From: Protonemura montana
Lineage: Eukaryota > Arthropoda > Insecta > Plecoptera > Nemouridae
Direction of reading: 5' to 3'
Assembly (NCBI GenBank): GCA_947568835.1
Contig: OX387612.1
Location: 8,556,001-8,620,000, forward strand
Length of the DNA stretch: 64,000 nucleotides
Both the position numbers and the translations under genes were made by a program. Shown here in pieces: positions 43,255 through 55,194 of this stretch; positions within the stretch are counted from its first letter, which is position 1; every line of letters begins with the position of its first letter. The notes beneath the pieces were generated by a model that saw nothing but the letters and a program-made list of their open reading frames with translations, was not told the origin of the DNA and did not search any database.

Positions 43255-44425
43255 TCTGGGTCAGGTATTGGATGGGTGACCATCATACACATGACCAGTT
43301 CTGTTCGGGAGAGAGGTTGGAGGGATGAAAGTTAAGCAACACTGCGCTGGGTCAGGTATTGGATGGGTGACCATCATACACATGGCCAGTTCTGTTTGGG
43401 AGAGAGGTTGGAGGGATGAAAGTTAAGCAACACTGCGCTGGGTCAGGTATTGGATGGGTGACCATCATACACATGACCAGTTCTGTTCGGGAGAGAGGTT
43501 GGAGGGATGAAAGTTAAGCAACACTGCGCTGGGTCAGGTATTGGATGGGTGACCATCATACACATGACCAGTTCTGTTTGGGAGAGAGGTTGGAGGGATG
43601 AAAGTTAAGCAACACTGCGCTGGGTCAGGTATTGGATGGGTGACCATCATACACATGGCCAGTTCTGTTTGGGAGAGAGGTTGGAGGGATGAAAGTTAAG
43701 CAACACTGCGCTGGGTCAGGTATTGGATGGGTGACCATCATACACATGACCAGTTCTGTTCGGGAGAGAGGTTGGAGGGATGAAAGTTAAGCAACACTGC
43801 GCTGGGTCAGGTATTGGATGGGTGACCATCATACACATGGCCAGTTCTGTTTGGGAGAGAGGTTGGAGGGATGAAAGTTAAGCAACACTGCGCTGGGTCA
43901 GGTATTGGATGGGTGACCATCATACACATGACCAGTTCTGTTCGGGAGAGAGGTTGGAGGGATGAAAGTTAAGCAACACTGCGCTGAGTCAGGTATTGGA
44001 TGGGTGACCATCATACACATGACCAGTTCTGTTCGGGAGAGAGGTTGGTGGGATGAAAGTTAAGCAACACTGCGCTGGGTCAGGTATTGGATGGAGGACC
44101 ATCATACACATGACCAGTTCTGTTCAGGAGAGAGGTTGGAGGGATGAAAGTTAGTACAGCAACTTCACTCGTCTTGCTTATCAACCTCTCGACAGCATGG
44201 ATTTGTGGCGGAATCCTGTTGTCCACGTTGTACCGTCCTTCGGAAGGGACGTTAGTGCTCTTCGACAGGAGTAGGCTACGTGCCGGCACCGGGTTTCCCC
44301 TCCTCTCTTCTAGCCCCGGCTAGTTTTATCATCCCCCACCGACGCCATTAGACAAGTAGCACATGGCCAGTCGTCAAAACAATTAGTCGTTAAACACAAC
44401 AAATCAAATCAATCGAGTGAAATCA
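43255..44425 (+). repeat. 5S-SINE with internal array of ten 91-bp units
   Basis: About ten tandem units of 91 bp (43258-44155) alternate between two subtypes (GACCAGTTCTGTTCGG and GGCCAGTTCTGTTTGG), followed by one normal body and a tail (GTTAAACACAACAAATC). Each unit joins the body at GATGAAAGTTA straight back to 5S-head sequence AAGCAACACTGCGC. Confidence 0.85.
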
Positions 44426-44714
44426 CTTTGGTAACATGAGTAGACCAATATATTATTTACTTATGTTTTTTATGTAAGATGTGACGCCCATTGAGAATTT
44501 TAATTTTCGTGTCCATTAACTTCAAGTTGAAATTGAATCTGTGCCGAAACGCAGTTAAATGTGTGCCCAGCGTAAGCATTGGGTTCATAATAAGTCAGAG
44601 ACACAGCTTCAATGTTGAGCTATCTGCTGAGCAATCGATGCTGGTAACACGTGGTAACGGTGGTGACCACCCGATGGCGCTAGCGGCCGTCCTTTTTAAA
44701 ACACCACTATAATA

Positions 44715-45150
44715 GGGAAATCTCTTTAAATTTGAATTTATTTTATTTTTATTTTTTTTTTTGTGAGAAAATAATGAACATGTATTTTTTTATTTTCTTC
44801 TAAATTCAATTTTGATTAAAATATCTCTGTTTAAAATGTTTGCGTTTGAATCTCGTACGAAAACGAGGGTCGCCATTTTTTATGACATGAAGTGAAATCT
44901 GACGTCAGTATGACGTCAAGAAACAGAAGCGAACGCAAAGGATACACAAAATGACGTCAGAACTACGTGTAGTTAACCACAGCCCGTTTTAATCCCGCCA
45001 CGAGAATTCATATTTTAGCCATTCTTAAAACAAATATAAATAGAAAAGTTATGATCGGATTATAAAAAGAAAAAATACGTCAGATTTTATTTTAAATGCG
45101 TATTTGAACACAATGATAATTATTAAATAATTATCTTAAGAAGATTTCCC
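44715..45150. mobile_element. Nested 436-bp MITE, TA target duplication
   Basis: Terminal inverted repeats begin GGGAAATCT at both ends (GGGAAATCTCTTTAA against GGGAAATCTTCTTAA), flanked by TA on each side, as for Tc1/mariner-type insertions. The interior is AT-rich with no transposase and contains three TGACGTCA sites (44900, 44911, 44952). Confidence 0.78.
44900..44959. promoter_or_regulatory. Cluster of three perfect CRE motifs
   Basis: TGACGTCA at 44900-44907, 44911-44918 and 44952-44959. The first two starts are 11 bp apart, about one helical turn. Known CREB/ATF consensus. Function here is unproven. Confidence 0.6.
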
Positions 45151-45419
45151 TATTAAATAATAACGACTTAAAATATCGATACATGTTTACCAATCGTTGA
45201 GCTGTAAAGATTAATTGATTGTAAATCAGTCTCAAATGCGAGGAATCCGCGAGAAATAACGAAATTAAATTTTGCAACACTCAAAACGACGGTGACTCCA
45301 TCTATGGGCGACCATAATTTATGTCGGTAAAGAAGATATCTGTCAGCAATTTCCTTTAAATCAGTTTAACATTAAATAAAACTATTTAAAAAAAAAACTG
45401 TATCACCAGCGCAGAGACT

Positions 45420-45780
45420 CTCACTAACTGTCAATCCAATGCCGTAAGATTGCGTTTATCGTCCCACGTTCACGCACCTTCTTGCCAGAAGCAACAAGTT
45501 GGTATTTATGAATGATTTGTGACGTCATTTCATCGGCGACCTGGGTCAAGTGGTGTGGTTTGGAAAAGGGCGTGGCCTTACTTTCTCCTCGCTTCGTGAC
45601 GTAACCTCTCGGGGTGAAAGGTCGGGTTCTCGTGAGAGACGTCGTGTGTGTTTGGATGTAGTAACCTGTCTTGACAGGAGGGCGTTGTACGATACCTAAC
45701 TATTGGAGGTGGGCCACGTGCGTTGAATGGTGCCTGCTGGTCACGTTGTGGGTGAACGTGGATATTTAAAAATATGGTGA
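45420..45780 (+). promoter_or_regulatory. CpG-rich unique island with CRE, KLF-like and E-box motifs
   Basis: A repeat-free stretch with TGACGTCA near 45532, GGGCGTGGC near 45570, GTGACGTAAC near 45598, an E-box CACGTG near 45716 and a GATATTTAAAAATATGG run before GTGAGA at about 45775. This composition fits a promoter and possibly a non-coding first exon. Strand is assumed. Confidence 0.35.
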
Positions 45781-46020
45781 GAGGTAGTGGAGATTAAAAC
45801 ATTTGTGAATAAAACATTTTTGTGAGTAATTTTTGGAAATATGACATTTCTTGAATTAATTTTAAAAAAATATCTTGTCTTTCTTAATATTTTTTTGTTT
45901 TTACAAAACGAGTAATGATTGTATCTTTTAGCCTGTGCATATTATTTCTGCACATTATTTCTTAAGTACTTTCGGCTACTTTTCTTTTTCTTCTCAAACG
46001 CTGGTCTATTTGCGATCTCA

Positions 46021-47729
46021 TTCCATATACCCCTGTTTCAACCCATGTTTAATCATGTATCATGCTGAATTTCCATATACCCCTGTTTCAACCCATGTTT
46101 AATCATGTATCATGCTGAATTTCCATATACCCCTGTTTCAACCCATGTTTAATCATGTATCATGCTGAATTTCCATATACCCCTGTTTCAACCCATGTTT
46201 AATCATGTATCATGCTGAATTTCCATATACCCCTGTTTCAACCCATGTTTAATCATGTATCATGCTGAATTTCCATATACCCCTGTTTCAACCCATGTTT
46301 AATCATGTATCATGCTGAATTTCCATATACCCCTGTTTCAACCCATGTTTAATCATGTATCATGCTGAATTTCCATATACCCCTGTTTCAACCCATGTTT
46401 AATCATGTATCATGCTGAATTTCCATATACCCCTGTTTCAACCCATGTTTAATCATGTATCATGCTGAATTTCCATATACCCCTGTTTCAACCCATGTTT
46501 AATCATGTATCATGCTGAATTTCCATATACCCCTGTTTCAACCCATGTTTAATCATGTATCATGCTGAATTTCCATATACCCCTGTTTCAACCCATGTTT
46601 AATCATGTATCATGCTGAATTTCCATATACCCCTGTTTCAACCCATGTTTAATCATGTATCATGCTGAATTTCCATATACCCCTGTTTCAACCCATGTTT
46701 AATCATGTATCATGCTGAATTTCCATATACCCCTGTTTCAACCCATGTTTAATCATGTATCATGCTGAATTTCCATATACCCCTGTTTCAACCCATGTTT
46801 AATCATGTATCATGCTGAATTTCCATATACCCCTGTTTCAACCCATGTTTAATCATGTATCATGCTGAATTTCCATATACCCCTGTTTCAACCCATGTTT
46901 AATCATGTATCATGCTGAATTTCCATATACCCCTGTTTCAACCCATGTTTAATCATGTATCATGCTGAATTTCCATATACCCCTGTTTCAACCCATGTTT
47001 AATCATGTATCATGCTGAATTTCCATATACCCCTGTTTTAACCCATGTTTAATCATGTATCATGCTGAATTTCCATATACCCCTGTTTCAACCCATGTTT
47101 AATCATGTATCATGCTGAATTTCCATATACCCCTGTTTCAACCCATGTTTAATCATGTATCATGCTGAATTTCCATATACCCCTGTTTCAACCCATGTTT
47201 AATCATGTATCATGCTGAATTTCCATATACCCCTGTTTCAACCCATGTTTAATCATGTATCATGCTGAATTTCCATATACCCCTGTTTCAACCCATGTTT
47301 AATCATGTATCATGCTGAATTTCCATATACCCCTGTTTCAACCCATGTTTAATCATGTATCATGCTGAATTTCCATATACCCCTGTTTCAACCCATGTTT
47401 AATCATGTATCATGCTGAATTTCCATATACCCCTGTTTTAACCCATGTTTAATCATGTATCATGCTGAATTTCCATATACCCCTGTTTCAACCCATGTTT
47501 AATCATGTATCATGCTGAATTTCCATATACCCCTGTTTCAACCCATGTTTAATCATGTATCATGCTGAATTTCCATATACCCCTGTTTTAACCCATGTTT
47601 AATCATGTATCATGCTGAATTTCCATATACCCCTGTTTCAACCCATGTTTAATCATGTATCATGCTGAATTTCCATATACCCCTGTTTCAACCCATGTTT
47701 AATCATGTATCATGCTGAATTTCCATATA
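46021..47729. repeat. 50-bp satellite, 34 near-identical units
   Basis: 34 complete units plus 9 bases, unit beginning TTCCATATACCCCTGTTTCA. The only differences I found are a C-to-T at the same base (CTGTTTTAACC) in units 21, 29 and 32. This homogeneity implies very recent amplification or conversion. No spacers, so it is not CRISPR-like. Confidence 0.97.
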
Positions 47730-49257
47730 AAAATATATCATACCTAAAAATAAATATACGGTTTTGAGGAAAATGTTAAAAAAAATGTCGGTACTTCAAA
47801 TGCACCGTCGCTTTAGGATAAACGCCCTGCAGTTTTTTACCTTTTTGTGTCTAGAAATTTGTTCAGCTCTAGCCCAACAATGGATTGCCTGACTTCAATT
47901 TTTACTAGCTGGCTGAATGCTATTCGGTATTCATCCAGGACTTTGATATTCTCAGGGACACCAAAGTCACAAAATGAGAGTGAAAAAAGTCTGGAAAAAT
48001 ACTAAACTTTCCTGAGATGTTACAGCCCTTCAGGTATAAGAAGGATAATATTCGTTGAGTTGATGTAGGATTTAGTTTCTGCACGAAATTCGAATTAAAA
48101 AAAAAAAAATATTTCCTTTTTCGAATCGTTGCCTTAAAATGTACTAAAAATTTTTTTGGGGATGATTGCCAGTTTTCAAAACAGTGCGTCGTTAAACACC
48201 AATCATCAAACAGTACTTTAGTTCCAAAGTTTTAACCTTTATCTACAACATATTCAAAATCTAGCTTCTAATTCCACCGTAACGACTAGAAAATGTCATA
48301 TAAAATTGGTTTCAAATCACTCTCAAAATAACTCAAATCTTAAAACTTCGTTTTTAAGAGTTATTTTTTTCATAACTAGCGCTCGGATTAAATAAACTAG
48401 ACATGAATCTCAACACTATAACAACATATTCAAGTTAAGTTGTCATTTGATTAATCTCTGATTACATTGGTTATCTTTCAATTCACGACTACAGAATGTA
48501 GTTAACCAGTCTGGCTTCCAGTCAGTCTGGCCAAAAGAGTGCTACAAGATTCCCACAAAAAGCTCCAGACTTTGTTGTAACTGAAAACTGGAAGAAAAAC
48601 AATAATTTCGATTTCAATAATGATGATGACTTATTAACGCGGTATTTCGTTTCATCGAGCGACCAAAGCGAATAAATAAATTTAACAACTGAAAAAAGCG
48701 CCTGGAGCAATCACGCAATCAGCCATCACGTTACATAATTGCATTTATTTTCAATTTTCAGGTTATCTCTTTTATAAAACACCCCATGTAGGTACGGTGT
48801 TTCCCAAGTACTGAATTGCCTTGACTTTGAAGTTTTCAAGTGATAATTATGAGGGTTTTTGTTCGATTCATGTAAATCTAGTCTGTTGTCAACATTTTTA
48901 CTAGTGATGGAGCAACTTGAGAATAGATAACCTGTTTGACACTAAAAAATATGTCAAAACCTCAAAGACCACCGCCCATCTCAGCCCTTAATACCAATGT
49001 AGGTACAAATGAAATAGCTTTGAAGCACTCGCTCGTGCCTCATTTAGTGCTGTCTTATGTCCCCAGTCCTTACAGCCAATTAACTGGCACGATTTAGTCA
49101 CGTGACTGCAGCAAAAATAATCGGCTATGGCTCGGAAATATTGGACTTACTCAAGATTTTGTCGCCTTTGGCTTAACATGGCAGACAGCAAAATTTTCGA
49201 ACCGTCTTTTTTCCACAAGAAGCCATATAAGCTAATATAAAAAAAAATATATATAAA
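47730..49257. other. Unassigned AT-rich sequence
   Basis: Apart from a SINE tail at 48168, no gene or repeat family recognised. Confidence 0.5.
48168..48215 (+). repeat. 5S-SINE 3' tail fragment
   Basis: CAAAACAGTGCGTCGTTAAA followed by CACCAATCATCAAACAG, the family's 3' terminus only. Confidence 0.6.
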
Positions 49258-49712
49258 TATAATGGCCTATCAAAGGAGGTTCAATGGTGGATTCATCGTT
49301 TGGTAGCCATAGAGATGCTGAGATCGCCTGACAGAGCTTCTCAATTCTACTATCTTATGTTACCACGGGTATATCATGGCCTAGCATAGGAGGTTCAATG
49401 GTAGATTCAACGTTTGGTAGCCATGGAGATGCTGAGATCGCCTGACAGAGCTTCTCAATTCTGCTATCTTATGTTACCACGGGTATATCATGGCCTAGCA
49501 TAGGAGGTTCAATGGTAGATTCAACGTTTGGTAGCTATGAAGATGCTGAGATCGCCTGACAGAGCTTCTCAATTCTGCTATCTTATGTTACCACGGGTAT
49601 ATCATGGCCTAGCACAGGAGTTTCAATGGTAGATTCAACGTTTGGTAGCCATGGAGATGCTGAAATCGCCTGACAGAGCTTCCTACATTAACCTTCTTAT
49701 GTTACCGGAATT
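49258..49712. repeat. 114-bp tandem repeat, 4 units
   Basis: Units start at 49258, 49371, 49485 and 49599 (ATATCATGGCCTAGCATAGG). The first and last are more diverged. Contains GAGATCGCCTGACAGAGC. Confidence 0.9.
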
Positions 49713-49814
49713 ATAACTATTGCCCTAAATTTTATTTCTTGCTATTTAAAACGTGACTAAAACGTGCATTTACGGTCGTGTCCGCCATCTTTTTAAGATC
49801 CTAAAAAATTGTTC

Positions 49815-49985
49815 TTTTCAACAGGATAAGGTACGTGCCAGCACCTGAATTTTTCTCCTTTTTTCTAAGCTTATTACGTTCATCCTCATCGTCATCCACT
49901 CGCTTACCAACGCCTTAAGACCAGTTCCACAGGGCCCGTTATCTAAACAGTGCGTCGTTAAACACCACTAATCAATCAATCGTAA
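49815..49985 (+). repeat. 5S-SINE 3' half
   Basis: From ACAGGATAAGGTACGTGCC to an AATCAATCAATCG tail. 5' truncated in the usual retroposon manner. Confidence 0.75.
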
Positions 49986-51461
49986 CACCAAAAGCACCGG
50001 TTGGCAGCTTGCCACGATTGTTTCTATCAATGCAGAAAATGCAACCTTTTGCCACAAGGTTCTAAAGGTTATCAGTGTCAAATTAAAATCAGGGGATATA
50101 ATTTTTCGATTAATATTCTGCTTGCGCGGGTGACATTCGGTGGTCGTGGAGACAATGAACATGTCTTATGATTCAGTGCGTACGGCGAATAGTGCGTGCT
50201 TTGGAGGTATAATTGGTATTCGACGCTGCGAATGTGGGTCATATCTTAGATGGACCTTCGAAGGTGTTGCCTTTGAGCACGCCCACGATTACTGAAGCCA
50301 GAATAAAGACTTTGTCTTTTTGGTAAAAACAATTAAGTTTCTAGCTAGACAGAAAATCAGCTTTATTGCTAAGCTCTCTGAACTACATTTAACGTTTTCG
50401 GTCCTGTGTCGCATGTCATTTTAATTTAATTGTATGAAAATAAGTACGGAGAAAAGTGATTTGGCACAATCAAGTCATATGCTTTAAATGAAATATTTTC
50501 TACATGTTCTAATAAACTGATGAAAAATCAAAATCGACTGAAAAAAAATGTTTGTATTGGTGAACTTTTTCACCGATATCATACTTTTTTTTGTCAATTA
50601 TTTATTTATTTTTGTATTTTGGATTTATATTTGGCTTCTTTTAGTATTTTAAGTTTACCAAAAGCTCTTTGAAATTAGTACTGTAAATATTTTCTTAAAT
50701 CTTGATTTGAAACAAATCTAACAGGCCGATTAGTAAAACAAAGAAATATATATATATAAATTTAGAGTTTTCGAACGAGTTCTGCAAATTTTATCAAAAT
50801 CATTCCAATCATTTGTCCGTTAACAGTTGGATAACAGATAACAATGCCTCGTTAAACTCAAAATAATCAAAACACAATCCGCTACTATCATTGTATTTAT
50901 TTATAATTAGTCAAACCCTCAGAGAAAATTGCTGACCGTAACGACATACAGCAATGATGCTTCTAAACCTCATCGATTAATAAACATATATTAATTAATT
51001 TTAATTCCAGTCTTAATTATTTAATTGTATAGGTTTTCTACGTGTTGCCGGCTTTTTTGCTGCTAGAAGAAAGTGCATTATTAATGCTCGGTCGCTTTAA
51101 CTTATGAACCCAATGGTGATTGCAAGCGACGAACAAGACGGATGCCACGTCATGAAAAGAAACCTTGAACTAGACGTTGATCTTCAATGGGAACCTAAGG
51201 CTGGATAACACAGAAGAAATGAGGCAATTTGGCGACGGAATATCCCAATTACTTACAGCATTACCCTGAGTACCGAGACCAAGTGATTGTCTCAATTTGT
51301 TTTGCTTTCGTGCGTGTAGAGCGTTTAACAGCACGGCAATCCCGGTGCGAAGTCTTGCAAATCTTAAGCCTAGTATAACAATGTTTTTTAACTCTGAGTT
51401 AAGCTCCTACTCACAGAAACAGCTGACTTTTACTGCTTGTGATTGGTTTTTGTCATAGCTA
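49986..51461. other. Unassigned AT-rich sequence
   Basis: A decayed MITE-A scrap (TTCTACGTGTTGCCGGC) is at about 50935-51070. Nothing else supportable. Confidence 0.45.
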
Positions 51462-52200
51462 TTATTCGATTGATTGATTATTGTGTTTAACGACGCACTG
51501 TTTTGAAAACGGGTCGTGTGGCGTCAGTGAATGTGTGGATGATGATGAGGATGATGAGTAACCTATAGCCTAATTTAGAAGGGAGGAGGGGAAACCTGGT
51601 GCCGACACGTTGCCTACTCCTGTCGAAAAGCATCAAGGGGACCACCGGCTTCACGTCCCTTCCTAAGTACGGTACAACGTGAACAACGGGATTCCTCCAC
51701 AAATCCATGCTGTCATCCCTTTCATCCCTCCAACCGCTCTCCCGAACAGAACTGGTCATGTGTATGATGGTCACCCAACTAATACCTGACATCAGCGCAG
51801 TGTTGCTTAACTTTCATCCCTCCAACCGCTCTCCCGAACAGAACTGGTCATGTGTATGATGGTCACCCATCCAATACCTGACATCAGCGCAGTGTTGCTT
51901 AACTTTCATCCCTCCAACCTCTCTCCCAAACAGAACTGGTCATGTGTATGATGGTCACCCATCCAATACCTGACATCAGCGCAGTGTTGCTTAACTATGA
52001 TACCTCCAACCGCTCTCCCGAACAGAACTGGTCATGTGTATGATGGTCACCCATCCAATACCTGACATCAGCGCAGTGTTGCTTAACTTTCATCCCTCCA
52101 ACCGCTCTCCCGAACAGAACTGGTCATGTGTATGATGGTCACCCATCCTAAAACTGACTCAGTGCAGTGTTGCTTAACTTCGGTAATCTCATGAGAACCA
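51462..52200 (-). repeat. 5S-SINE with about five 91-bp units
   Basis: Tail at left (ATTGTGTTTAACGACGCACTG), body, then five tandem head/body units in minus orientation (51705-52190), ending near CGGTAATCTCATGAGAACC. Confidence 0.82.
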
Positions 52201-52654
52201 GTGTTTGCAATTGATATAACTCTCACGTAATCTTAATTGTAATACTGGACATAAAATAACTCGTATGGTTGCGCGCTGGTTTGCTAGTCTTGAAAATGAC
52301 ATTACACTGTATTGAAAAGATCAAGGTGATCGGCCAATTTCAGTGAATTGTCTTTACCGACCGACAAAGTACGTATCAACGAGGAAAGAATATTTAATTT
52401 TGTCTCGTGTCTGGAGGGCAGTCAATGCCGAGACCAGCAGAGCGTGAATTATGACAGACGCTTTGATGGTTCAAGATAATTTTTCGTTTGAAAGAAACGA
52501 TGAAAGCATTTCTCGAGTTGCTCGTATCTATTGTCTTGTTTCACAAGTTTTCTCAGTTCACATGCTTTTAATTACAATTTTCAATCACTAAAACTTCACG
52601 CTGGAGCTTAAATGTCATTTAAATACAACAACACAATCGCGATAACTTCTTTAT

Positions 52655-53140
52655 TTGGAGACGTGCAAGTTGCACTGGGACAGAGTCACATGCCCAGTCG
52701 AACACGTGAAAGTTGCACTGGGGCAGAGTCACATGCTCAGTCGAACACGTGAAAAATGCACTGGGACTGAGTCACATGCCCAGCCGAACACGTGGAAGTT
52801 GCACTGGGACAGAGTCACATGCCCAGTCGAACACGTGAAAGTTGCACTGGGACAGAGTCACATGCCCAGTCGAACACGTGAAAGTTGCACTGGGACAGAG
52901 TCGCATGCCCAGTCGAACACGTGAAAGTTGCATTGGGACAGAGTCACATGACCAGTCGAACACATGAAAGTTGCACTGGGGCAGAGTCAAATTCCCAGTC
53001 GAACACGTGAAAGTTGCACTGGGACAGAGTCACATGCCCAGTCAAACACGTGAAAGTTGCACTGGGGCAGAGTCACATGCCCAGCCGAACACGTGAAAGT
53101 TGCACTGGGACAGAGTCATATGCACAGTCGAACACGCCAT
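52655..53140 (-). repeat. E-box minisatellite, locus 4 (array only)
   Basis: About eleven 43-bp units in reverse orientation. Neither conserved flank is present; the array ends in (AATC/CAACAA)-rich sequence. Confidence 0.85.
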
Positions 53141-53699
53141 CAAATCAACAAATTCAACAACAAATCAATCAATCAACAAATTTGGGCTATTGCCGTGGTG
53201 ACCAAAAGCATGACACTTTTTCAAAAACAATTTGCCTTCCTTGCTAACACACCTGCTTTTACCGTCAGAGAAGCCCTATTTTGGGGGTGAACGTCCCACA
53301 CCTGTTGCTATTTTAGCACCTGTAGAATCCATCGCTCACGTGCGATACGTGACTGATGTGAGAACGATTTTAATCGATGTACCATCAAAAGATAATTTTA
53401 GTCGACTAGGGTGATAAGGACTGCAGGAAGCAATTATGCGGCAGGAACAATAGGTAATTAGCACCAAACCGATGAATGAAACGATAACACGATAAACAAT
53501 GCACGACAGAGCATTTATCTTCTCAAATCTGGTGGTGACACTCGAGGACTTTTGATCGGTTAATTACCTGAGTGAAGCTTTGATTGGGTGTTTGATTGAG
53601 AAAATATTGATTAGCCAAGATGTGATGCTAGCGATTACTTCTATTATATGTTACGTTACAGTGTAGTGGATCGGTCCACGACTAGAAAAAATAGGAAAG

Positions 53700-54180
53700 A
53701 GAACTAGGTTTGAGACATTTTAAAGGATCAAATTTGAGCGGCGCCATAGATTGAGGCAATTCTTACCACCAAATTTGAGCGAGGTTCTCGAATAGGACAT
53801 TTTTGTCCACCAATTCGAGTGGAGCCGCATTTTGGACAATTTCTGTGACCAAAGTTGAGTGGGGCTCTCAAATTGGTTGGTTTTACGATCAAATTGGGTG
53901 GTACCACCCTCGCAATTCAGCTCAATTCAGCTCAATTGAGAATAAATGAGAAACAATTTGAGTAAAACGGTAAATTTTGACAATTTTTTCCCACAAAATT
54001 TGATTGGGGTCCTCAAATGAATCGATTTGTCTGGCTAATTTTAAGCAGACCATCAAATGTATTGATTTTTACTGCCTAATTTGAGTGGGGCCTTAAATTT
54101 ACCGAATTTAATAGCCAAATTTAAAAGGGACTTTAAATTGATTGATTTTTACGATCAAATTTACGAGCAAGGCTTTCGAT
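53700..54180. repeat. Decayed ~57-bp tandem repeat
   Basis: CAAATTTGAG(c/t)G(g/a)GG, then about 40 variable bases, repeated eight or so times with drift. Not linked to any gene. Confidence 0.6.
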
Positions 54181-54734
54181 AACTCTGTGGCAACCTACTT
54201 ATTGCATCGTGTTTTATCCCTCAGCTGCAAATCCCTGATAATGTCGAGATAAACATCTTATCTTTGAAACAATTAACAAGGTGCATTATCAGAGATATTC
54301 TTGTAGAAAGCAGCATTTTATTGTCCACATCAATAAGTTTTATGTGTTGACACTTATTTTTCCTGGATTCTATTAATACAGCGAGTGCTTTCGATCTATC
54401 AAACTCGTACTTTTTGTATCGCTCGGATAGAACCAGTGTGAGGTCATTTTCTAGCCATTATTGCGATTGAAAAATGACATTATAACAGCGAATATGTCAC
54501 AACTTCTGTCCACCTTTTTTAATTTAAATTTTTTCATACCGATTAAGCCAAGAAAACAACTCCATATCGTCGTTCGTTTATATTTTTAATAAACTTTTAT
54601 CAATCGAACACTGTTCAATGTAAAGTAATGAAAATTATCACAGTAACATCTTTTTTTTTCTGTTTATATTTAGTTAAAAGAAACCCCTCATTTTCACAGG
54701 CCAATAAGCTATTAGGGAAAAATTTTAAATTTTG

Positions 54735-55050
54735 TGAATCTCTCCCGAACTGAACTGGTCATGTGTATGATGATCACCCATCCAATAACTGACCCAGCGC
54801 TGTGTTGCTTAATTTTCATACCTCCAACCTCTCTCCCGAACAGAACTGGTCATGTGTATGATGATCACCCATCCAATAACTGACCCAGCGCAGTGTTGCT
54901 TAACTTTCATACCTCCAGCCTCTCTCCCGAACAGAACTGGTCATGTGTATGATGATCACCCATCCAACACCTGACCCAGCGCAGTGTTGCTTAACTTCGG
55001 TGATATTTAAATGACCGGTGTTTCCAACACGCCAAACCGTTCCATAAATA
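54735..55050 (-). repeat. Three-unit 5S-SINE head/body array
   Basis: Three 91-bp-type units without SINE body or tail, ending in a 5S head (GTGTTTCCAACACGCCAAAC). Confidence 0.78.
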
Positions 55051-55194
55051 AATTGAATAATTCAGAGTAAACATGCCATGCTCGGGGTTTAATGATAAAG
55101 TTGTAAAATGGTGAAATTCACAACAAGAACGTTTTTTGACGTGACTACGTCTTAAAGCGCATTATATAGGGAGGCATGTACGGATTTGCTCTCC

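Larger units (their letters stand above)
44595..45395 (+). repeat. MITE-A copy split by a nested insertion
   Basis: Left part 44595-44714 (CACGTGGTAACGGTGGTGAC, GATGGCGCTAGCGGCCG) and right part from 45151 (ATCGATACATGTTTACC, CGCGAGAAATAACG). It is interrupted by the element at 44715-45150. Confidence 0.75.

Noticed and set aside
46021..47729. CRISPR-like array
   Set aside because: Contiguous 50-bp units without spacers in a eukaryotic genome: a satellite.
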